Source of the DNA: Phyllobacterium brassicacearum
GTDB taxonomy: Bacteria > Pseudomonadota > Alphaproteobacteria > Rhizobiales > Rhizobiaceae
NCBI RefSeq assembly: GCF_003010955.1
Contig: NZ_PGGO01000001.1
Span: 124,001 to 188,000, forward strand
Length of the DNA stretch: 64,000 nucleotides
Reading direction: 5' to 3'
Below are positions 8,209 to 18,423 of this stretch, piece by piece. The first letter of the stretch is position 1; the number at the start of each line of letters is the position of its first letter. The translations under genes and the position numbers were made by a program. The notes beneath the pieces are model-generated. The model was not told the origin of the DNA, ran no database searches, and saw only the letters and a list, made by a program, of their open reading frames with translations.

Positions 8209-9728
8209 CCAGGCCGAACATCCTCATCCTGATGGTTGACCAATTGAACGGAACGCTGTTTCCGGATGGCCCGGCCGAATTCATCCATGCGCCGCATCTG
8301 AAGGCACTTGCACAACGCTCGGCGCGCTTCGCCAACACCTATACCGCATCCCCGCTCTGCGCCCCTGCCCGCGCCTCATTGATGTCCGGGCAGTTGCCAT
8401 CGCGTACGCGCGTCTATGACAATGCCGCCGAGTTCGTGTCGGATATTCCGACCTATGCGCATCATTTACGACGCGCCGGCTATTACACCGGTCTTTCCGG
8501 CAAGATGCATTTCGTCGGGCCGGATCAGTTGCACGGCCTCGAAGAGCGCCTGACCACCGATATCTACCCGGCCGATTTTGGCTGGACACCCGACTACCGC
8601 AAGCCGGGCGAGCGCATAGACTGGTGGTATCACAATCTTGGCTCCGTCACCGGCGCGGGTATTGCCGAGATCACCAACCAGATGGAATATGACGACGAGG
8701 TGGCATTCCACGCGCGCCAGAAGCTCTACCAGCTGTCGCGCGAGTCCGACGTAGCATCGCGCCGCCCCTGGTGTCTGACGGTCTCATTCACGCACCCGCA
8801 CGACCCGTATGTGGCGCGGCGCAAATATTGGGATCTCTACGAGGGTTCGCCCGCCCTTGATCCGGTCGTTGGCGGCATTCCTTTCGATGAGCAGGACCCG
8901 CACTCGCAACGGCTGATGGAGGCCGCTGAGCACCGCGAATTCGACATCACGCCGGAACAGGTGCGATTGGCGCGGCAAGGCTATCTCGCCAATATTTCCT
9001 ATATTGACGACAAGGTCGGCGAAATCCTCGAAGTGCTGCGCACGACGCGCATGCTCGACGATACGATCATCGTCTTCACCTCCGACCATGGCGACATGTT
9101 GGGCGAGCGCGGTCTGTGGTTCAAGATGAACTTCTTCGAAGGTTCGGTGCGCGTGCCGCTGATGATTGCTGGTAAGGGCATTGCGCCGCAATTGATCAGT
9201 CAGCCGGTCTCTACCCTCGATATCAATCCGACGCTCGCGGCGCTTGGCGGCATCGACATTGCCGAGGTCCTGCCATGGACCGACGGTGAAGACTTGACCC
9301 GTCTCATGCAGGGCAAGGACCGCATTGGGCCTGTGCTGATGGAATATGCAGCCGAAGGCTCGAATGCGCCGCTGGTCTGCATCCGCGAAGGCCGATACAA
9401 GTTCGTGCATTGCGAGATCGATCCGCCGCAACTCTTTGATCTTGAATCGGATCCGCACGAATTGACCAACCTCGCCAATGATCCCGCCCATGCCAAGCTG
9501 CTGGCCGATTTCATGGCAAAGGCTCGTGGCCGCTGGGACATGCGCGCCTTCGATGCCGCCGTGCGCGAAAGCCAGGCACGGCGCTGGGTGGTGTACGACG
9601 CGCTGCGCAACGGCTCCTACTACCCGTGGGATTATCAGCCGCTGCAGAAGGCGTCGGAGCGCTATATGCGCAATCATATGGATTTGAACGTCCTGGAAGA
9701 GAATGCGCGCTATCCGCGCGGTGAATAG
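8205..9728 (+). CDS. betC: Choline-sulfatase BetC
   Basis: 507 residues of the type I sulfatase fold; hydrolyses choline-O-sulfate to choline and sulfate in the cytoplasm. The formylglycine motif C-x-P-x-R is present as [14 protein letters not shown] (about residue 54), and metal-site segments are visible: [12 protein letters not shown] near the N-terminus and [14 protein letters not shown] in the middle. The C-terminal segment [12 protein letters not shown] is characteristic of choline sulfatases rather than aryl sulfatases. It sits between betI and betA, the gene order of the Sinorhizobium betICBA-type operons. Confidence 0.95.
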   Translation: MTRPNILILMVDQLNGTLFPDGPAEFIHAPHLKALAQRSARFANTYTASPLCAPARASLMSGQLPSRTRVYDNAAEFVSDIPTYAHHLRRAGYYTGLSGKMHFVGPDQLHGLEERLTTDIYPADFGWTPDYRKPGERIDWWYHNLGSVTGAGIAEITNQMEYDDEVAFHARQKLYQLSRESDVASRRPWCLTVSFTHPHDPYVARRKYWDLYEGSPALDPVVGGIPFDEQDPHSQRLMEAAEHREFDITPEQVRLARQGYLANISYIDDKVGEILEVLRTTRMLDDTIIVFTSDHGDMLGERGLWFKMNFFEGSVRVPLMIAGKGIAPQLISQPVSTLDINPTLAALGGIDIAEVLPWTDGEDLTRLMQGKDRIGPVLMEYAAEGSNAPLVCIREGRYKFVHCEIDPPQLFDLESDPHELTNLANDPAHAKLLADFMAKARGRWDMRAFDAAVRESQARRWVVYDALRNGSYYPWDYQPLQKASERYMRNHMDLNVLEENARYPRGE

Positions 9729-9737
9729 GTGAGAGCC

Positions 9738-11387
9738 ATGGAAGCAGATTTCGTAATTGTGGGTTCAGGCTCTGCCGGCTCAGCCATGGCCTACCGCCTG
9801 TCGGAGGACGGCAAATATTCGGTCATCGTCATCGAGTTCGGCGGCACGGATATCGGGCCTTTCATCCAGATGCCGGCCGCCCTTTCCTTCCCCATGAACA
9901 TGAGTACCTATGACTGGGGTTTTATCTCCGAACCGGAGCCGCACCTTGGCGGGCGTACGCTGGTGACGCCGCGCGGCAAGGTCATTGGCGGATCGTCGTC
10001 GATCAACGGCATGGTCTATGTGCGTGGCCACGCGCATGATTTCGACCACTGGGCAGAAAGCGGTGCGACTGGCTGGTCCTATGCGGACGTGCTGCCGTAC
10101 TTCAAGCGCATGGAGAATTCGCATGGCGGCGAATCCGGATGGCGCGGCACGGACGGCCCGTTGAATGTGCAACGCGGGCGACGTGATAATCCGCTGTTCC
10201 ACGCGTTCGTCGATGCAGGACAACAGGCAGGCTTTGAAGTAACCGACGACTATAATGGTTCGAAGCAGGAAGGCTTCGGCGCCATGGAACAGACCATCCA
10301 CAAGGGCCGTCGCTGGTCGACCGCCAATGCCTATCTGCGCCCGGCTCTGAGGCGCAAAAATGTGAGTCTCGTCAACGGCTTCGCCCGGCGTGTGATCATC
10401 GAGAATCAACGGACGATTGGCATTGAAATCACCCGGCGCGGCAAGACGGAAATCATTCGCGCCCGCCGCGAGGTGATTATTGCCGCTTCCTCCATCAACT
10501 CACCCAAGCTGCTGATGCTTTCCGGTATCGGCCCTGCTGCGCACCTCAAGGACAATGGCATTAAGGTCGTCGCGGACCGGCCAGGTGTCGGCCAGAACCT
10601 GCAGGACCATATGGAGGTCTACATCCAGCAGGAGAGCCTCAAGCCGATCACCTTGAATTCCAAGCTCGGGCTGTTCTCCAAGGCGATGATCGGTGCCGAG
10701 TGGCTGTTCTTCAAGAGCGGCCATGGCGCGACTAACCATTTCGAGTCGGCAGCTTTCGTGCGCTCCAAACCCGGCGTCGACTATCCGGACATCCAGTACC
10801 ACTTCCTGCCCGCCGCTATTCGCTATGATGGCAAGGCGGCGGCGAAGGGCCACGGTTTCCAGGCACATGTCGGACCAATGCGCTCGAAGTCGCGCGGCAG
10901 TGTCACACTCCGTTCGTCAGACCCGTTCGAGAAACCGAAGATCCTCTTCAACTACATGTCGCATGCCGATGACTGGACTGACTTCCGCCACGCCGTGCGG
11001 CTGACGCGAGAGATATTCGGCCAGGCGGCACTTGATCCCTATCGGGGTCGGGAGATTTCCCCGGGCGCCCAGGTGCAATCGGACGAGGAGATCGACGACT
11101 TCCTGCGCGAACATGCGGAAAGCGCCTTCCATCCCTGCGGTACCTGCAAGATGGGCGCAACAACGGACCCGATGGCGGTGGTCGACCCGCAATGCCGCGT
11201 CATCGGGGTCGAGGGCTTGCGCGTTGCCGATTCCTCGATCTTCCCGCGGGTCACCAATGGCAATCTCAACGGGCCGTCGATCATGACGGGCGAAAAGGCG
11301 TCCGACCATATTCTTGGCCGCGATCCCCTGCCGCGCTCCAATCAGGAGCCCTGGATCAACCCGCGCTGGCAGGTGAGCGACCGCTAG
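9738..11387 (+). CDS. betA: Choline dehydrogenase BetA
   Basis: 549 residues, the usual length of rhizobial BetA. It is a GMC flavoprotein: the FAD-binding Rossmann motif [14 protein letters not shown] is at the N-terminus, the GMC signature follows ([18 protein letters not shown]), and the C-terminal catalytic histidine region is [10 protein letters not shown]. It oxidises choline to betaine aldehyde at the membrane and passes electrons to the respiratory chain. ATG 9738 is chosen over GTG 9729 because the AGGTGAG at 9727-9733 is then placed as a ribosome-binding site and the product begins [11 protein letters not shown]. It follows betC by 9 nt. Confidence 0.95.
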   Translation: MEADFVIVGSGSAGSAMAYRLSEDGKYSVIVIEFGGTDIGPFIQMPAALSFPMNMSTYDWGFISEPEPHLGGRTLVTPRGKVIGGSSSINGMVYVRGHAHDFDHWAESGATGWSYADVLPYFKRMENSHGGESGWRGTDGPLNVQRGRRDNPLFHAFVDAGQQAGFEVTDDYNGSKQEGFGAMEQTIHKGRRWSTANAYLRPALRRKNVSLVNGFARRVIIENQRTIGIEITRRGKTEIIRARREVIIAASSINSPKLLMLSGIGPAAHLKDNGIKVVADRPGVGQNLQDHMEVYIQQESLKPITLNSKLGLFSKAMIGAEWLFFKSGHGATNHFESAAFVRSKPGVDYPDIQYHFLPAAIRYDGKAAAKGHGFQAHVGPMRSKSRGSVTLRSSDPFEKPKILFNYMSHADDWTDFRHAVRLTREIFGQAALDPYRGREISPGAQVQSDEEIDDFLREHAESAFHPCGTCKMGATTDPMAVVDPQCRVIGVEGLRVADSSIFPRVTNGNLNGPSIMTGEKASDHILGRDPLPRSNQEPWINPRWQVSDR

Positions 11388-11416
11388 GCTACAAAACGAC
11401 AATCAAGGAGAACATC

Positions 11417-12880
11417 ATGCGCGCACAGCCCAAGGCCTCGCATTTCATCAATGGCCGCTTTGTTGAAGACAAGGCGGGCAAGCCGCTCGACGTGATCTAT
11501 CCGGCGACCGGCGAGATCATCGCCAGGCTGTTCGGTGCAACCCCAGTGCTGATCGAACAGGCCGTCCAGGCCGCAGCGGCCGCACAACCCGCGTGGGCAG
11601 CATTGAAGCCCGTCGAGCGCGGCCGCATCCTGCGCCGAGCCGCCGACATCCTGCGCGAGCGCAATGCCGAAATCGCCGAACTCGAAACACTCGATACCGG
11701 CAAGGCCATTCAGGAAACCCTGGTCGCCGATCCCGCCTCTGCCGCAGATGCACTCGAATTCTATGGCGGCATCATCGCCGGATTCAACGGCGAGATGATC
11801 GAACTTGGCGGCTCCTACGCCTACACGCGGCGTGAACCGCTTGGCGTTTGCGTCGGCATCGGCGCCTGGAACTACCCCATCCAGGGTGCAGGCTGGAAAT
11901 CGGCACCGGCGCTTGCCGCCGGCAATGCCATGATCTTCAAGCCTTCCGAAAACACGCCGCTCTCCGCTCTCGCCCTTGCGGAGATCTACAAGGAAGCCGG
12001 ACTCCCTGACGGCCTCTTCAATGTTGTGCAAGGATTTGGTGACGTCGGCTCGCAGCTGGTCGATCACCCGCTGGTGGCCAAGGTTTCGCTGACTGGCTCA
12101 GTTCCTACCGGCAGGCGTGTCCTGGCACAGGCTGGCTCGCACATGAAACACGCCACCATGGAGCTCGGCGGCAAGTCGCCATTGATCATCTTCGACGATG
12201 CCGATGTTGAGAACGCCGTAGGTGGCGCGCTGCTCGGCAATTTCTATTCAACCGGCCAGGTCTGCTCCAACGGCACGCGTGTTTTCGTGCAGGGCGGCAT
12301 CAAGGACAAGTTCCTCGATCGCCTGACCGCGCGCACCAAGGCCATCCGCCTCGGCGATCCGCTCGATCCGGATATCCATCTCGGACCGCTGGTCAACGCC
12401 GCCCAGCGCAACAAGGTTGTTTCCTATATCGAAAAAGGCAAGGCCGAAGGGGCAACGCTGCACCTTGGCGGCGGCGTGCCGCAGATGCAGGGCTTCGAGG
12501 GAGGCTGCTTCGTCGAGCCGACGATCTTCACGAACGTGACCGACGACATGGTCATCGCCCGCGAGGAGATTTTCGGACCGGTTATGGCCGTTCTCGACTT
12601 CAAGGATGAGGATGAAGTCATCGCCCGTGCCAACGACACCGAGTTTGGCCTTTCCGCCGGTGTTTTCACCAAGGATCTGTCGCGCGCGCATCGCGTTATC
12701 AGCCAGCTCAAGGCCGGTACCTGCTGGATCAACACCTATAATCTCGCGCCGGTCGAGATGCCTTTCGGCGGCTTCAAGCAGTCGGGCGTCGGCCGCGAGA
12801 ATGGTCTGGCCGCGCTCTATCATTACAGCCAGATCAAGTCGGTCTATGTGGAGACGGGCAAGGTCGAGAGTCCTTATTGA
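11417..12880 (+). CDS. betB: Betaine aldehyde dehydrogenase BetB
   Basis: 487 residues, the standard BetB length. Aldehyde dehydrogenase motifs are complete: NAD-binding GSVPTGRRV, the general-base glutamate in MELGGKSPL, the nucleophilic cysteine in [13 protein letters not shown], and the C-terminal [15 protein letters not shown]. It oxidises betaine aldehyde to the osmoprotectant glycine betaine. AAGGAG is 7 nt upstream of ATG 11417; the longer upstream frame runs through the end of betA and is not used. Its 3' end overlaps by 7 nt the convergent guanylyltransferase gene. Confidence 0.95.
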   Translation: MRAQPKASHFINGRFVEDKAGKPLDVIYPATGEIIARLFGATPVLIEQAVQAAAAAQPAWAALKPVERGRILRRAADILRERNAEIAELETLDTGKAIQETLVADPASAADALEFYGGIIAGFNGEMIELGGSYAYTRREPLGVCVGIGAWNYPIQGAGWKSAPALAAGNAMIFKPSENTPLSALALAEIYKEAGLPDGLFNVVQGFGDVGSQLVDHPLVAKVSLTGSVPTGRRVLAQAGSHMKHATMELGGKSPLIIFDDADVENAVGGALLGNFYSTGQVCSNGTRVFVQGGIKDKFLDRLTARTKAIRLGDPLDPDIHLGPLVNAAQRNKVVSYIEKGKAEGATLHLGGGVPQMQGFEGGCFVEPTIFTNVTDDMVIAREEIFGPVMAVLDFKDEDEVIARANDTEFGLSAGVFTKDLSRAHRVISQLKAGTCWINTYNLAPVEMPFGGFKQSGVGRENGLAALYHYSQIKSVYVETGKVESPY

Positions 12881-15123
12881 GGCTTCTTGCCGACGTAGTC
12901 CACATACTGGGTGAGCGCACAGACGAGGTGATAAAAAATCGAGGCCGGAACATCTTCGGCCTTGGCCCGTCCGGTTTCATCGATCAGGTCAATCCACAGA
13001 CCCTTCGGCGCCGGCTCGATATGCCAGCGGAACAGCCGCCCGACCCGCGCCTCGACTTCCGGCTTGAGATCCGGTCCGCCATTGCCGTCGAGCGCAATCG
13101 CCGCCTTGACCGCCTCGGTCTGCGGCCAGCTGCGTGAATTCCTGTCAAGCGGCAGGCCATGACGCGACACGGCGTTATATGCGAGTTCTGTCGAGCGGTT
13201 CAATCCATTTGCGATAGCTGAGGCGTAGAGCTTGCGACCGTAGCGAACGACATCCTTTTGTCCGGATGCGTGAGCAAAATCAGACAGCAAGGAAGCCCAT
13301 TCAAAATGATGGCCAGGTTCCGTCCACTCCCCCTGTTCGCCCGGTGCGCGCCCCCAGTCATTGCTGAAATATTCGCCCAGAGTCCAGGTTTCGGCATCGA
13401 ACATATGGTGCCGAAAGAGATCGACAATGCGCGCTGCCCGCTGCAGATAATCGCGGTTACCGGTGGCGTCATACCAGGCAAGGAACGCCTCCAGCAGATG
13501 CATATGCGGATTTGAGCGGCGCAAGCCCGTGTCACCTGGTGTTTCGAGAAAACCGGTCAACCGCACATCCGCCAGATATTCGTCGATGAATGCAAAGGTT
13601 TCCGTTCCAAGCGCCAGCGCATCCTTATGTCCGGCCTTGTGCGAGTGAGCCAATGCCAGCAGCACGCATGACTGGTCATACGCGTCTTCTGTTGGATCGA
13701 GAACACTGCCATCGGGATTAAATGTCTTCACCCAGCCGCCGCGCTCGGTGCGGCCGTTGGCCGTGATGAAGCGAATGCCGTGATCGATCAGTTCCTGAGC
13801 CGGTCCATCCCAGCCCATTTCGTGTGCTACGGCGAAGGCATAGATTTGCCGTGCCATCGTGCGCGTCCGCTTGGTCTTGTTGATCGGAATGGCGTCGAAG
13901 GAAAGCGCCTCGTGGAAGCCGCCGCCCCGCTCGTCAATGCCCACCGTGGACCACAGCGGCAATGTTTCGTCGAACAACCAGTGGCGGACACGATTGCCAT
14001 AGGCGCCGACATGCGGGAGGCGATCCTGTGCCGGCGTGAATTTCGTCTCAAGCCGTCCGGTCTTTTCCAATTGTTCGACGACCTTGCGAACGTTCTGGCT
14101 CTCGCTGACCGGCGCAACAAACGTCGCGTCGGCGGTCGCCACCACGGCCGTGTCGCGCAGGCCAACTGCCGACAACAGACGTCCTTCGCTACGCAGATAG
14201 CTGTGCTCGCAATCGATCGCGACAACGTCGCCGACGATCACATTGCCATTGCCATCGACCGAGCCGACCTCAAGCAGGGATTGCCACGACCCCAGATCAT
14301 TCCAACGAAACGTCGCAGGCACCAGAGCGATGTCCGAAGCATGCTCCATAATCGCATAGTCGACCGAAATGGAGGGCACTGCTGCATAAAGATCATGCGG
14401 CACATAGGTGCCAGAAATATTGGTGTCCGCCTGATCGAGCGCAATGATCGCCTTGTCCCAGATCTCTGCCGCATGCGCCTTGAATGCATCGCGCATGACG
14501 CTGGCGCGGAAGAGGAAAATCCCGGCATTCCAAAGAAAGTGCCCCGATTCAAGATATTCCTTGGCTGTCTTCTCGTTCGGTTTTTCCACGAAACGGACCA
14601 CGTCGCGCGTCGCTGAGGTCCCCGGCTCGACTTCGATATAGCCATACCCTGTTTCGGGGCGATCGGGCTGTATTCCAAACACGACAATACGCCCTGCATT
14701 GGCCGCTCCGATGCCGGTTTCCACCGTGTCCCAGAAATCGCGGTCGGTCGTGATCTCGTGATCCGAAGGGACAACAAGTACAAGCTCGTCGCCATGCTCG
14801 CGCAAGGTGATTTCGGTGGCCAGCACAACGGCCGATGCGGTATTGCGTCCCATGGGTTCGAGAATCGGCCTTCCACCGGCAAGGTCGACGCCGGCGATGT
14901 CTTGATTGATGTGATCCGCATGGCGTTCCGAGGCCAGCAGATAGACAGGAACAGCCGCTTTTGTCCGCGCGCCCATACGCTTGACAGTACGCAGCAGCAT
15001 CGAGCCCTGGCCGGATAAATTGTGGAACTGCTTGGGAAAATCCTCCCGCGAAAGGGGCCACAGGCGCGAGCCGACACCACCGCTCATGACGAAGCTGATA
15101 ATGCGTTGTTTGTCCTTAGTCAT
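12874..15123 (-). CDS. Mannose-1-phosphate guanylyltransferase / AGE-family epimerase fusion
   Basis: 749 residues in two parts. Residues 1 to about 340 are a sugar nucleotidyltransferase: [16 protein letters not shown] (variant of GGxGTRLWPLSR), [28 protein letters not shown] and FRWNDLGSW are characteristic of GDP-mannose pyrophosphorylases. Residues from about 355 to the end are an N-acyl-glucosamine 2-epimerase (AGE)/mannose isomerase alpha6/alpha6 barrel ([57 protein letters not shown]). The two activities plausibly act in series from mannose or fructose derivatives toward GDP-mannose for surface polysaccharide, but the intermediate phosphorylation step is not encoded here. Similar fusions occur in rhizobia. 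The usual cupin (phosphomannose isomerase) tail is absent. Confidence 0.85.
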   Translation of the reverse strand: MTKDKQRIISFVMSGGVGSRLWPLSREDFPKQFHNLSGQGSMLLRTVKRMGARTKAAVPVYLLASERHADHINQDIAGVDLAGGRPILEPMGRNTASAVVLATEITLREHGDELVLVVPSDHEITTDRDFWDTVETGIGAANAGRIVVFGIQPDRPETGYGYIEVEPGTSATRDVVRFVEKPNEKTAKEYLESGHFLWNAGIFLFRASVMRDAFKAHAAEIWDKAIIALDQADTNISGTYVPHDLYAAVPSISVDYAIMEHASDIALVPATFRWNDLGSWQSLLEVGSVDGNGNVIVGDVVAIDCEHSYLRSEGRLLSAVGLRDTAVVATADATFVAPVSESQNVRKVVEQLEKTGRLETKFTPAQDRLPHVGAYGNRVRHWLFDETLPLWSTVGIDERGGGFHEALSFDAIPINKTKRTRTMARQIYAFAVAHEMGWDGPAQELIDHGIRFITANGRTERGGWVKTFNPDGSVLDPTEDAYDQSCVLLALAHSHKAGHKDALALGTETFAFIDEYLADVRLTGFLETPGDTGLRRSNPHMHLLEAFLAWYDATGNRDYLQRAARIVDLFRHHMFDAETWTLGEYFSNDWGRAPGEQGEWTEPGHHFEWASLLSDFAHASGQKDVVRYGRKLYASAIANGLNRSTELAYNAVSRHGLPLDRNSRSWPQTEAVKAAIALDGNGGPDLKPEVEARVGRLFRWHIEPAPKGLWIDLIDETGRAKAEDVPASIFYHLVCALTQYVDYVGKKPQ

Positions 15124-15273
15124 TCATGCTGCCTTGTTGTTCCGCCTGTCGCTGGCCAGAGCGCTTCTGTGCAAATCGATACAAGACTTTCGGCAGTCAT
15201 CACAAGGGCCATTCAGCCCTTTGTCGCCGCAAGGATGCCCAAGCCGTGATAATTCAAAAAGCGAAGGAAACAA

Positions 15274-15302
15274 CTTGCGGCGGCTGAAACCGGACGTTAT
15301 AT
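15274..15302 (+). promoter_or_regulatory. Promoter of tRNA-Pro
   Basis: CTTGCG (15274-15279), a 17-nt spacer and TTATAT (15297-15302) form an alphaproteobacterial housekeeping (sigma-70) promoter whose -10 box ends 17 nt before the tRNA 5' end. No other gene follows closely. Confidence 0.65.
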
Positions 15303-15319
15303 ACGCGCGTCACTGGTCA

Positions 15320-15396
15320 CGGAGTGTAGCGCAGCCTGGTAGCGCACGTCGTTCGGGACGACGGGGTCGGAGGTTCGAATCCTCTCACTCCGACCA
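15320..15396 (+). tRNA. tRNA-Pro (CGG)
   Basis: 77 nt that fold as a standard cloverleaf. Acceptor arms CGGAGTG/CACTCCG pair fully; the D arm is GCGC...GCGC; the anticodon stem CGTCG/CGACG encloses the loop TTCGGGA, giving anticodon CGG; the T arm is GGAGG-TTCGAAT-CCTCT with the TTCGA motif. ACCA is encoded at the 3' end. The sequence around it has no integrase or repeated attachment site, so no island insertion is apparent here. Confidence 0.97.
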
Positions 15397-15452
15397 GTAA
15401 AATCAATAACTTATTACAATTTTAGAACGATACCGTTGATCGTGTCCGTCGA

Positions 15453-15677
15453 TCACCACCAAAACATCCACGTCTTGCGTAAAAACTCGACAAGAATTCC
15501 AAACCATGCAAGCCCAACTCCAAATCTGATTAAAGCACTACCTGCGACGTATCCGGTTAATATAGCCCCACTCGTACCGGTGTCGGGGCCGCCGATTGCG
15601 ATCATCAAATATCCAAGACAGATGAACCCAAGGCAAAGGGCTATGTAGTACAGGCGGATGATCCAGATTGTCGTCAA
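15453..15677 (-). CDS. Small two-helix membrane protein, unknown
   Basis: 74 residues, mostly hydrophobic: one helix at about 5-28 (IIRLYYIALCLGFICLGYLM) and another at about 40-65 (YVAGSALIRFGVGLAWFGIL), ending in WMFWW. I do not recognise the family. Coding is supported by the membrane-protein composition and codon pattern rather than by homology. It is convergent with the tRNA and stands alone. Confidence 0.5.
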   Translation of the reverse strand: MTTIWIIRLYYIALCLGFICLGYLMIAIGGPDTGTSGAILTGYVAGSALIRFGVGLAWFGILVEFLRKTWMFWW

Positions 15678-15927
15678 GATGGGCCCCTTCAGTTTGGAAC
15701 GTCCAATACAGATAGGACGCGCAGCTTAGTTTGTTAGTCTGAGCGTGTGCATGCGCCAATCTCGTGTACTATCCCAAGCCAGATTACTGTGTAGGGGCGG
15801 ACCGCAGCCCCTCCCGGTACATACGAGGGATGAAAAATCACATGAATGGCCTGATCAATTAAGAAGCCGCCTTAATTCCAATTGGCGTCTTGTGAGCTCG
15901 TCTTCCGGGTTTACAATTTTAGCCATT

Positions 15928-16179
15928 ATGATGATCACACCACCGAAATGCTCCGACGATCTGGACCGGACCCAGGAATGCAAGAATGCCCTGCGGGAAG
16001 AGGTTCAGCGGCTGGCCGATCAGGCCCTGTGGGCCGGCTGGCATCGATATGAGGTGGCCCTGGCCCTGTCTGATCTTGGCGAACAATATCTGCAAATGAC
16101 CGCTAACAGTGATGAGTCCGAGGCTGACATCGCGATCGGCCGGGCGCTGTTCGAGATCAAGCGAGCCCTTGATATCTAA
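15928..16179 (+). CDS. Small conserved-looking protein, unknown
   Basis: 83 residues beginning MMITPPKCSDDLDRTQEC. The central part is a charged helix followed by QRLADQALWAGWHRYEVALAL, a pattern I associate with small rhizobial hypothetical proteins (helix - AGW - helix), but no function is known. The ATG pair at 15928/15931 is preceded by no strong ribosome-binding site. The C-terminus is IGRALFEIKRALDI. The longer in-frame extension to 15745 has unlikely composition and is left out. Confidence 0.55.
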   Translation: MMITPPKCSDDLDRTQECKNALREEVQRLADQALWAGWHRYEVALALSDLGEQYLQMTANSDESEADIAIGRALFEIKRALDI

Positions 16180-16227
16180 CCGCGTAATCACATCGGTGCG
16201 CTTTACCAATACGAACTTCACAATTTT

Positions 16228-16252
16228 GGAACCTATGCCGCTTTCTCGCGTT
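16228..16252 (+). promoter_or_regulatory. Candidate general stress (EcfG-type sigma) promoter
   Basis: GGAAC (16228-16232), a 16-nt spacer and CGTT (16249-16252) match the consensus of EcfG-dependent promoters in alphaproteobacteria (GGAAC-N16/17-CGTT). Transcription would start near 16258 and run toward the small membrane protein genes at 16452 and 16680, leaving a leader of about 190 nt. The match is exact, but such short motifs also occur by chance. Confidence 0.5.
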
Positions 16253-16451
16253 GTCTAACTGTCGGGAAAAGCGTTGGGCGAGTTCCACAAAGCCAACCCG
16301 ACAGGGGCTCAGTATCGTTCACGACCAAAACCGTGGACTATCTGGGCCCCACTGCTGTGGGGGACCCAGCCACCCGGTCATCCCATAGCTGCACCGGGAT
16401 TTGGTCCGCGGCTCAAGAGCGGCCCGGATATCCCAGTCGGGAGCCTTTGCC

Positions 16452-16580
16452 ATGTCCGATGATTTTGATGAAGATGACGACGAGGCTTGGGCCGTCCACG
16501 ATTCCGCCCGATGGTATTTCGCCGTGTTTCTCGCTGGCGTCGTCCTTGCCGCGCTGGTCGGTTATGCGGTGTCTATCTGA
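16452..16580 (+). CDS. Very small single-helix membrane protein, unknown
   Basis: 42 residues. The N-terminus is strongly acidic (MSDDFDEDDDEAWAVHD) and is followed by one membrane helix (WYFAVFLAGVVLAALVGYAV), ending SI. A GGGAG motif lies 8-12 nt upstream of the ATG. It was not long enough for automated lists but has clear coding logic: polar head then clean hydrophobic helix. Topology would be cytoplasmic acidic tail with a single span. Family unknown. Confidence 0.5.
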   Translation: MSDDFDEDDDEAWAVHDSARWYFAVFLAGVVLAALVGYAVSI

Positions 16581-16679
16581 GCCTTGTAATGAATTTTAAC
16601 GATCTTGCGATTTATTGATGCCCTTCGACGGTTGATGCAGATTGTTGCCGCCTGCCAGTCGTCACTTGGAGCTGTCGCG

Positions 16680-16832
16680 ATGCGAGACCGGGATATCGAG
16701 CCTTTGGAATTGCGTGATTTTTTGATCATGGCTGCGCTGATGGCAGCGGTCTTGGTCATATTGTGGGGAACAGCTTCCGCAATCGTCAAAGCCCGGCACA
16801 ATTTCGATGGTCCGCCGGTCGTCGCCAGATAA
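16680..16832 (+). CDS. Small single-helix membrane protein, unknown
   Basis: 50 residues from ATG 16680 (MRDRDIEPLELRDFLIMAA), with a membrane helix at about 15-37 (FLIMAALMAAVLVILWGTA) and a polar tail (KARHNFDGPPVVAR). GGAG sits 8 nt upstream of ATG 16680; longer in-frame starts exist at 16635 (ATG) and 16605 (TTG) without good ribosome-binding sites. It is 99 nt after the 42-residue gene and may share its transcript. Unrecognised. Confidence 0.5.
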   Translation: MRDRDIEPLELRDFLIMAALMAAVLVILWGTASAIVKARHNFDGPPVVAR

Positions 16833-16843
16833 GAAGACATCCC

Positions 16844-17626
16844 TCAGTACTTTAATCGCGGCACCGCGTCGATCAAAACACGTGTAGCTTCCGCCTGCGG
16901 ATTTGCAAGCACGGCCTCTGTCTCTCCGGCTTCGACGATACGGCCATCGTCCATGACGATGATCCGATCGGCAAAGGCCCGCACAACCGCCAGGTCATGT
17001 GAAATGAACAGATAGGCAATACCGGTCTCCTCCTGAAGGTCGAGGAGCAGATTGAGGATTTGCGCGCGGACGGAGACATCGAGGGCCGACACGGGCTCGT
17101 CGAGCACAATAAGGTCGGGTTTCGTCATGATCGCACGGGCAATGGCGACGCGCTGCCGCTGCCCCCCGGACAGTTCCAATGGATATCGATCGATTACATC
17201 AGTGCTGAGGCCAACGCGGGTGACTGCAGCGTCGATGAGCGCGTCATATTCGCCCTTTGCCGCAAGACCGTTTATCCGCAACGGGTCCTGTAGAATACGC
17301 TTGACGCTCGCGCGCGGATTGAATGCCGCCAGCGGATCCTGAAACACCATCTGGAAACGTGGGCGCAACGGCCGCAGGAGTTCATCGTGCAGCACAGTGA
17401 TATCGCGTCCTCGAAGATGGATTGAACCTTCGTCCGACTCCGCGAGCCGCATGACGAGACGTGCCAAAGTGGTTTTTCCAGCCCCTGAAGCGCCGACCAC
17501 CGCCAGAGTTTCCCCGGTCTGAATTGAAAAACTGACGTTTGCCAGTCCGGTTGCTGACCTGTCACCAAAGCGTTTACCGAGGTTCCTGACGTCAAGGACA
17601 GGCGGTTCAGCAAGGCCCCCTATCAT
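16844..17626 (-). CDS. ABC transporter ATP-binding protein, peptide/nickel class (DppF-like)
   Basis: 260 residues with Walker A VGASGAGKTTLAR, signature LSGGQRQRVAIARA and Walker B LIVLDEPVSALD, then the H-loop FISHDLAVV. The order of the cluster (two permeases, two ATPases, then this) is that of oligopeptide/dipeptide/nickel importers (Dpp/Opp). It is the last gene of the polar operon. The start overlaps the stop of the upstream ATPase gene by 4 nt, so the two are translationally coupled. The substrate cannot be told from the ATPase. Confidence 0.9.
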   Translation of the reverse strand: MIGGLAEPPVLDVRNLGKRFGDRSATGLANVSFSIQTGETLAVVGASGAGKTTLARLVMRLAESDEGSIHLRGRDITVLHDELLRPLRPRFQMVFQDPLAAFNPRASVKRILQDPLRINGLAAKGEYDALIDAAVTRVGLSTDVIDRYPLELSGGQRQRVAIARAIMTKPDLIVLDEPVSALDVSVRAQILNLLLDLQEETGIAYLFISHDLAVVRAFADRIIVMDDGRIVEAGETEAVLANPQAEATRVLIDAVPRLKY

Positions 17627-18423
17627 TGCAATTCGTCCGCGTTGATTTCGGCAAGCCGCTTCCGTCGCGGCGTTTCCAATGAGATATTCGCGCCGATCAG
17701 CGCCCTCGTGTAAGGGTGCTGGGGTTTGCCAAGCACCTTGGCTGCAGAGCCGCTTTCGACCAGCTTCCCCTTGTACAGCACGGCAATCTTGTCGGCGCGT
17801 TCCGAGGCCAGAGCAATATCGTGGGTGACAAACAGTAGCGTCAGACCGTTGTCCTGCACCAATTCGTCGAGCAGATTGACGATGTGGCGTTGCACGACCG
17901 TATCGAGCGCGCTGGTGGGCTCATCCGCGATCAAAAGCGACGGGTTGCCCGCCAGCGCTGCGGCGAGTGCTATGCGCTGCTTTTGTCCGCCAGAGAATTC
18001 ATGCGGATAGTCGTTGAGCCTTGAGAGCGCCTTCGGAATGCGGACGCGATCCAGCAACTCGGCCGCCCGCACACGCGCCGCGATCCACCCCATGCTCTGA
18101 TGGGTCATCACCACTTCGGCAATCTGGTCGCCGATCTTCATCACCGGATCGAGACTGCCGCCCGGATCCTGAAAGAGAACGCCAATGTCCTTGCCTGGTC
18201 TTGGCTTGCGGTCCAGACCCGGAAACTCAATCGTCCCATTGGCGAAGGCGCGTCCAGGCAGGAGACCGGCAATCGCCATGGCCAGGGTTGATTTGCCGGA
18301 GCCGCTCTCGCCGATGACCGCCAGCCTTCCACGCTTGGCGAGCTGCAATGATACTTCGTTCAGCGCGACGGCGCCGCCGTAATCAACGCTGAGGTTGCGG
18401 ACGCGAACATAGGGGTCGCTCAT
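17623..18423 (-). CDS. ABC transporter ATP-binding protein, peptide/nickel class (DppD-like)
   Basis: 266 residues with Walker A IGESGSGKSTLAM, signature FSGGQKQRIALAAA, Walker B LLIADEPTSALD and H-loop VTHDIAL. The C-terminal segment GKPQHPYTRALIGA is the hallmark of the oligopeptide ATPase C-terminal domain, although without the usual cysteine-rich Fe-S region. It overlaps the upstream permease gene and the downstream ATPase gene by 4 nt each. Confidence 0.9.
   Translation of the reverse strand: MSDPYVRVRNLSVDYGGAVALNEVSLQLAKRGRLAVIGESGSGKSTLAMAIAGLLPGRAFANGTIEFPGLDRKPRPGKDIGVLFQDPGGSLDPVMKIGDQIAEVVMTHQSMGWIAARVRAAELLDRVRIPKALSRLNDYPHEFSGGQKQRIALAAALAGNPSLLIADEPTSALDTVVQRHIVNLLDELVQDNGLTLLFVTHDIALASERADKIAVLYKGKLVESGSAAKVLGKPQHPYTRALIGANISLETPRRKRLAEINADELQ

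Noticed and set aside
15320-15396. Possible genomic island insertion at tRNA-Pro
   Set aside because: No integrase nearby and no repeat of the tRNA 3' end within the window.
15745-15927. N-terminal extension of the 83-residue gene to 15745
   Set aside because: Composition (MCMRQSRVLSQARLLCRGG) is unlike the rest and has no start signal.
16274-16462. 62-residue frame downstream of the stress promoter
   Set aside because: TTG start without ribosome-binding site, proline-rich random composition, and the 42-residue membrane protein overlaps in another frame.
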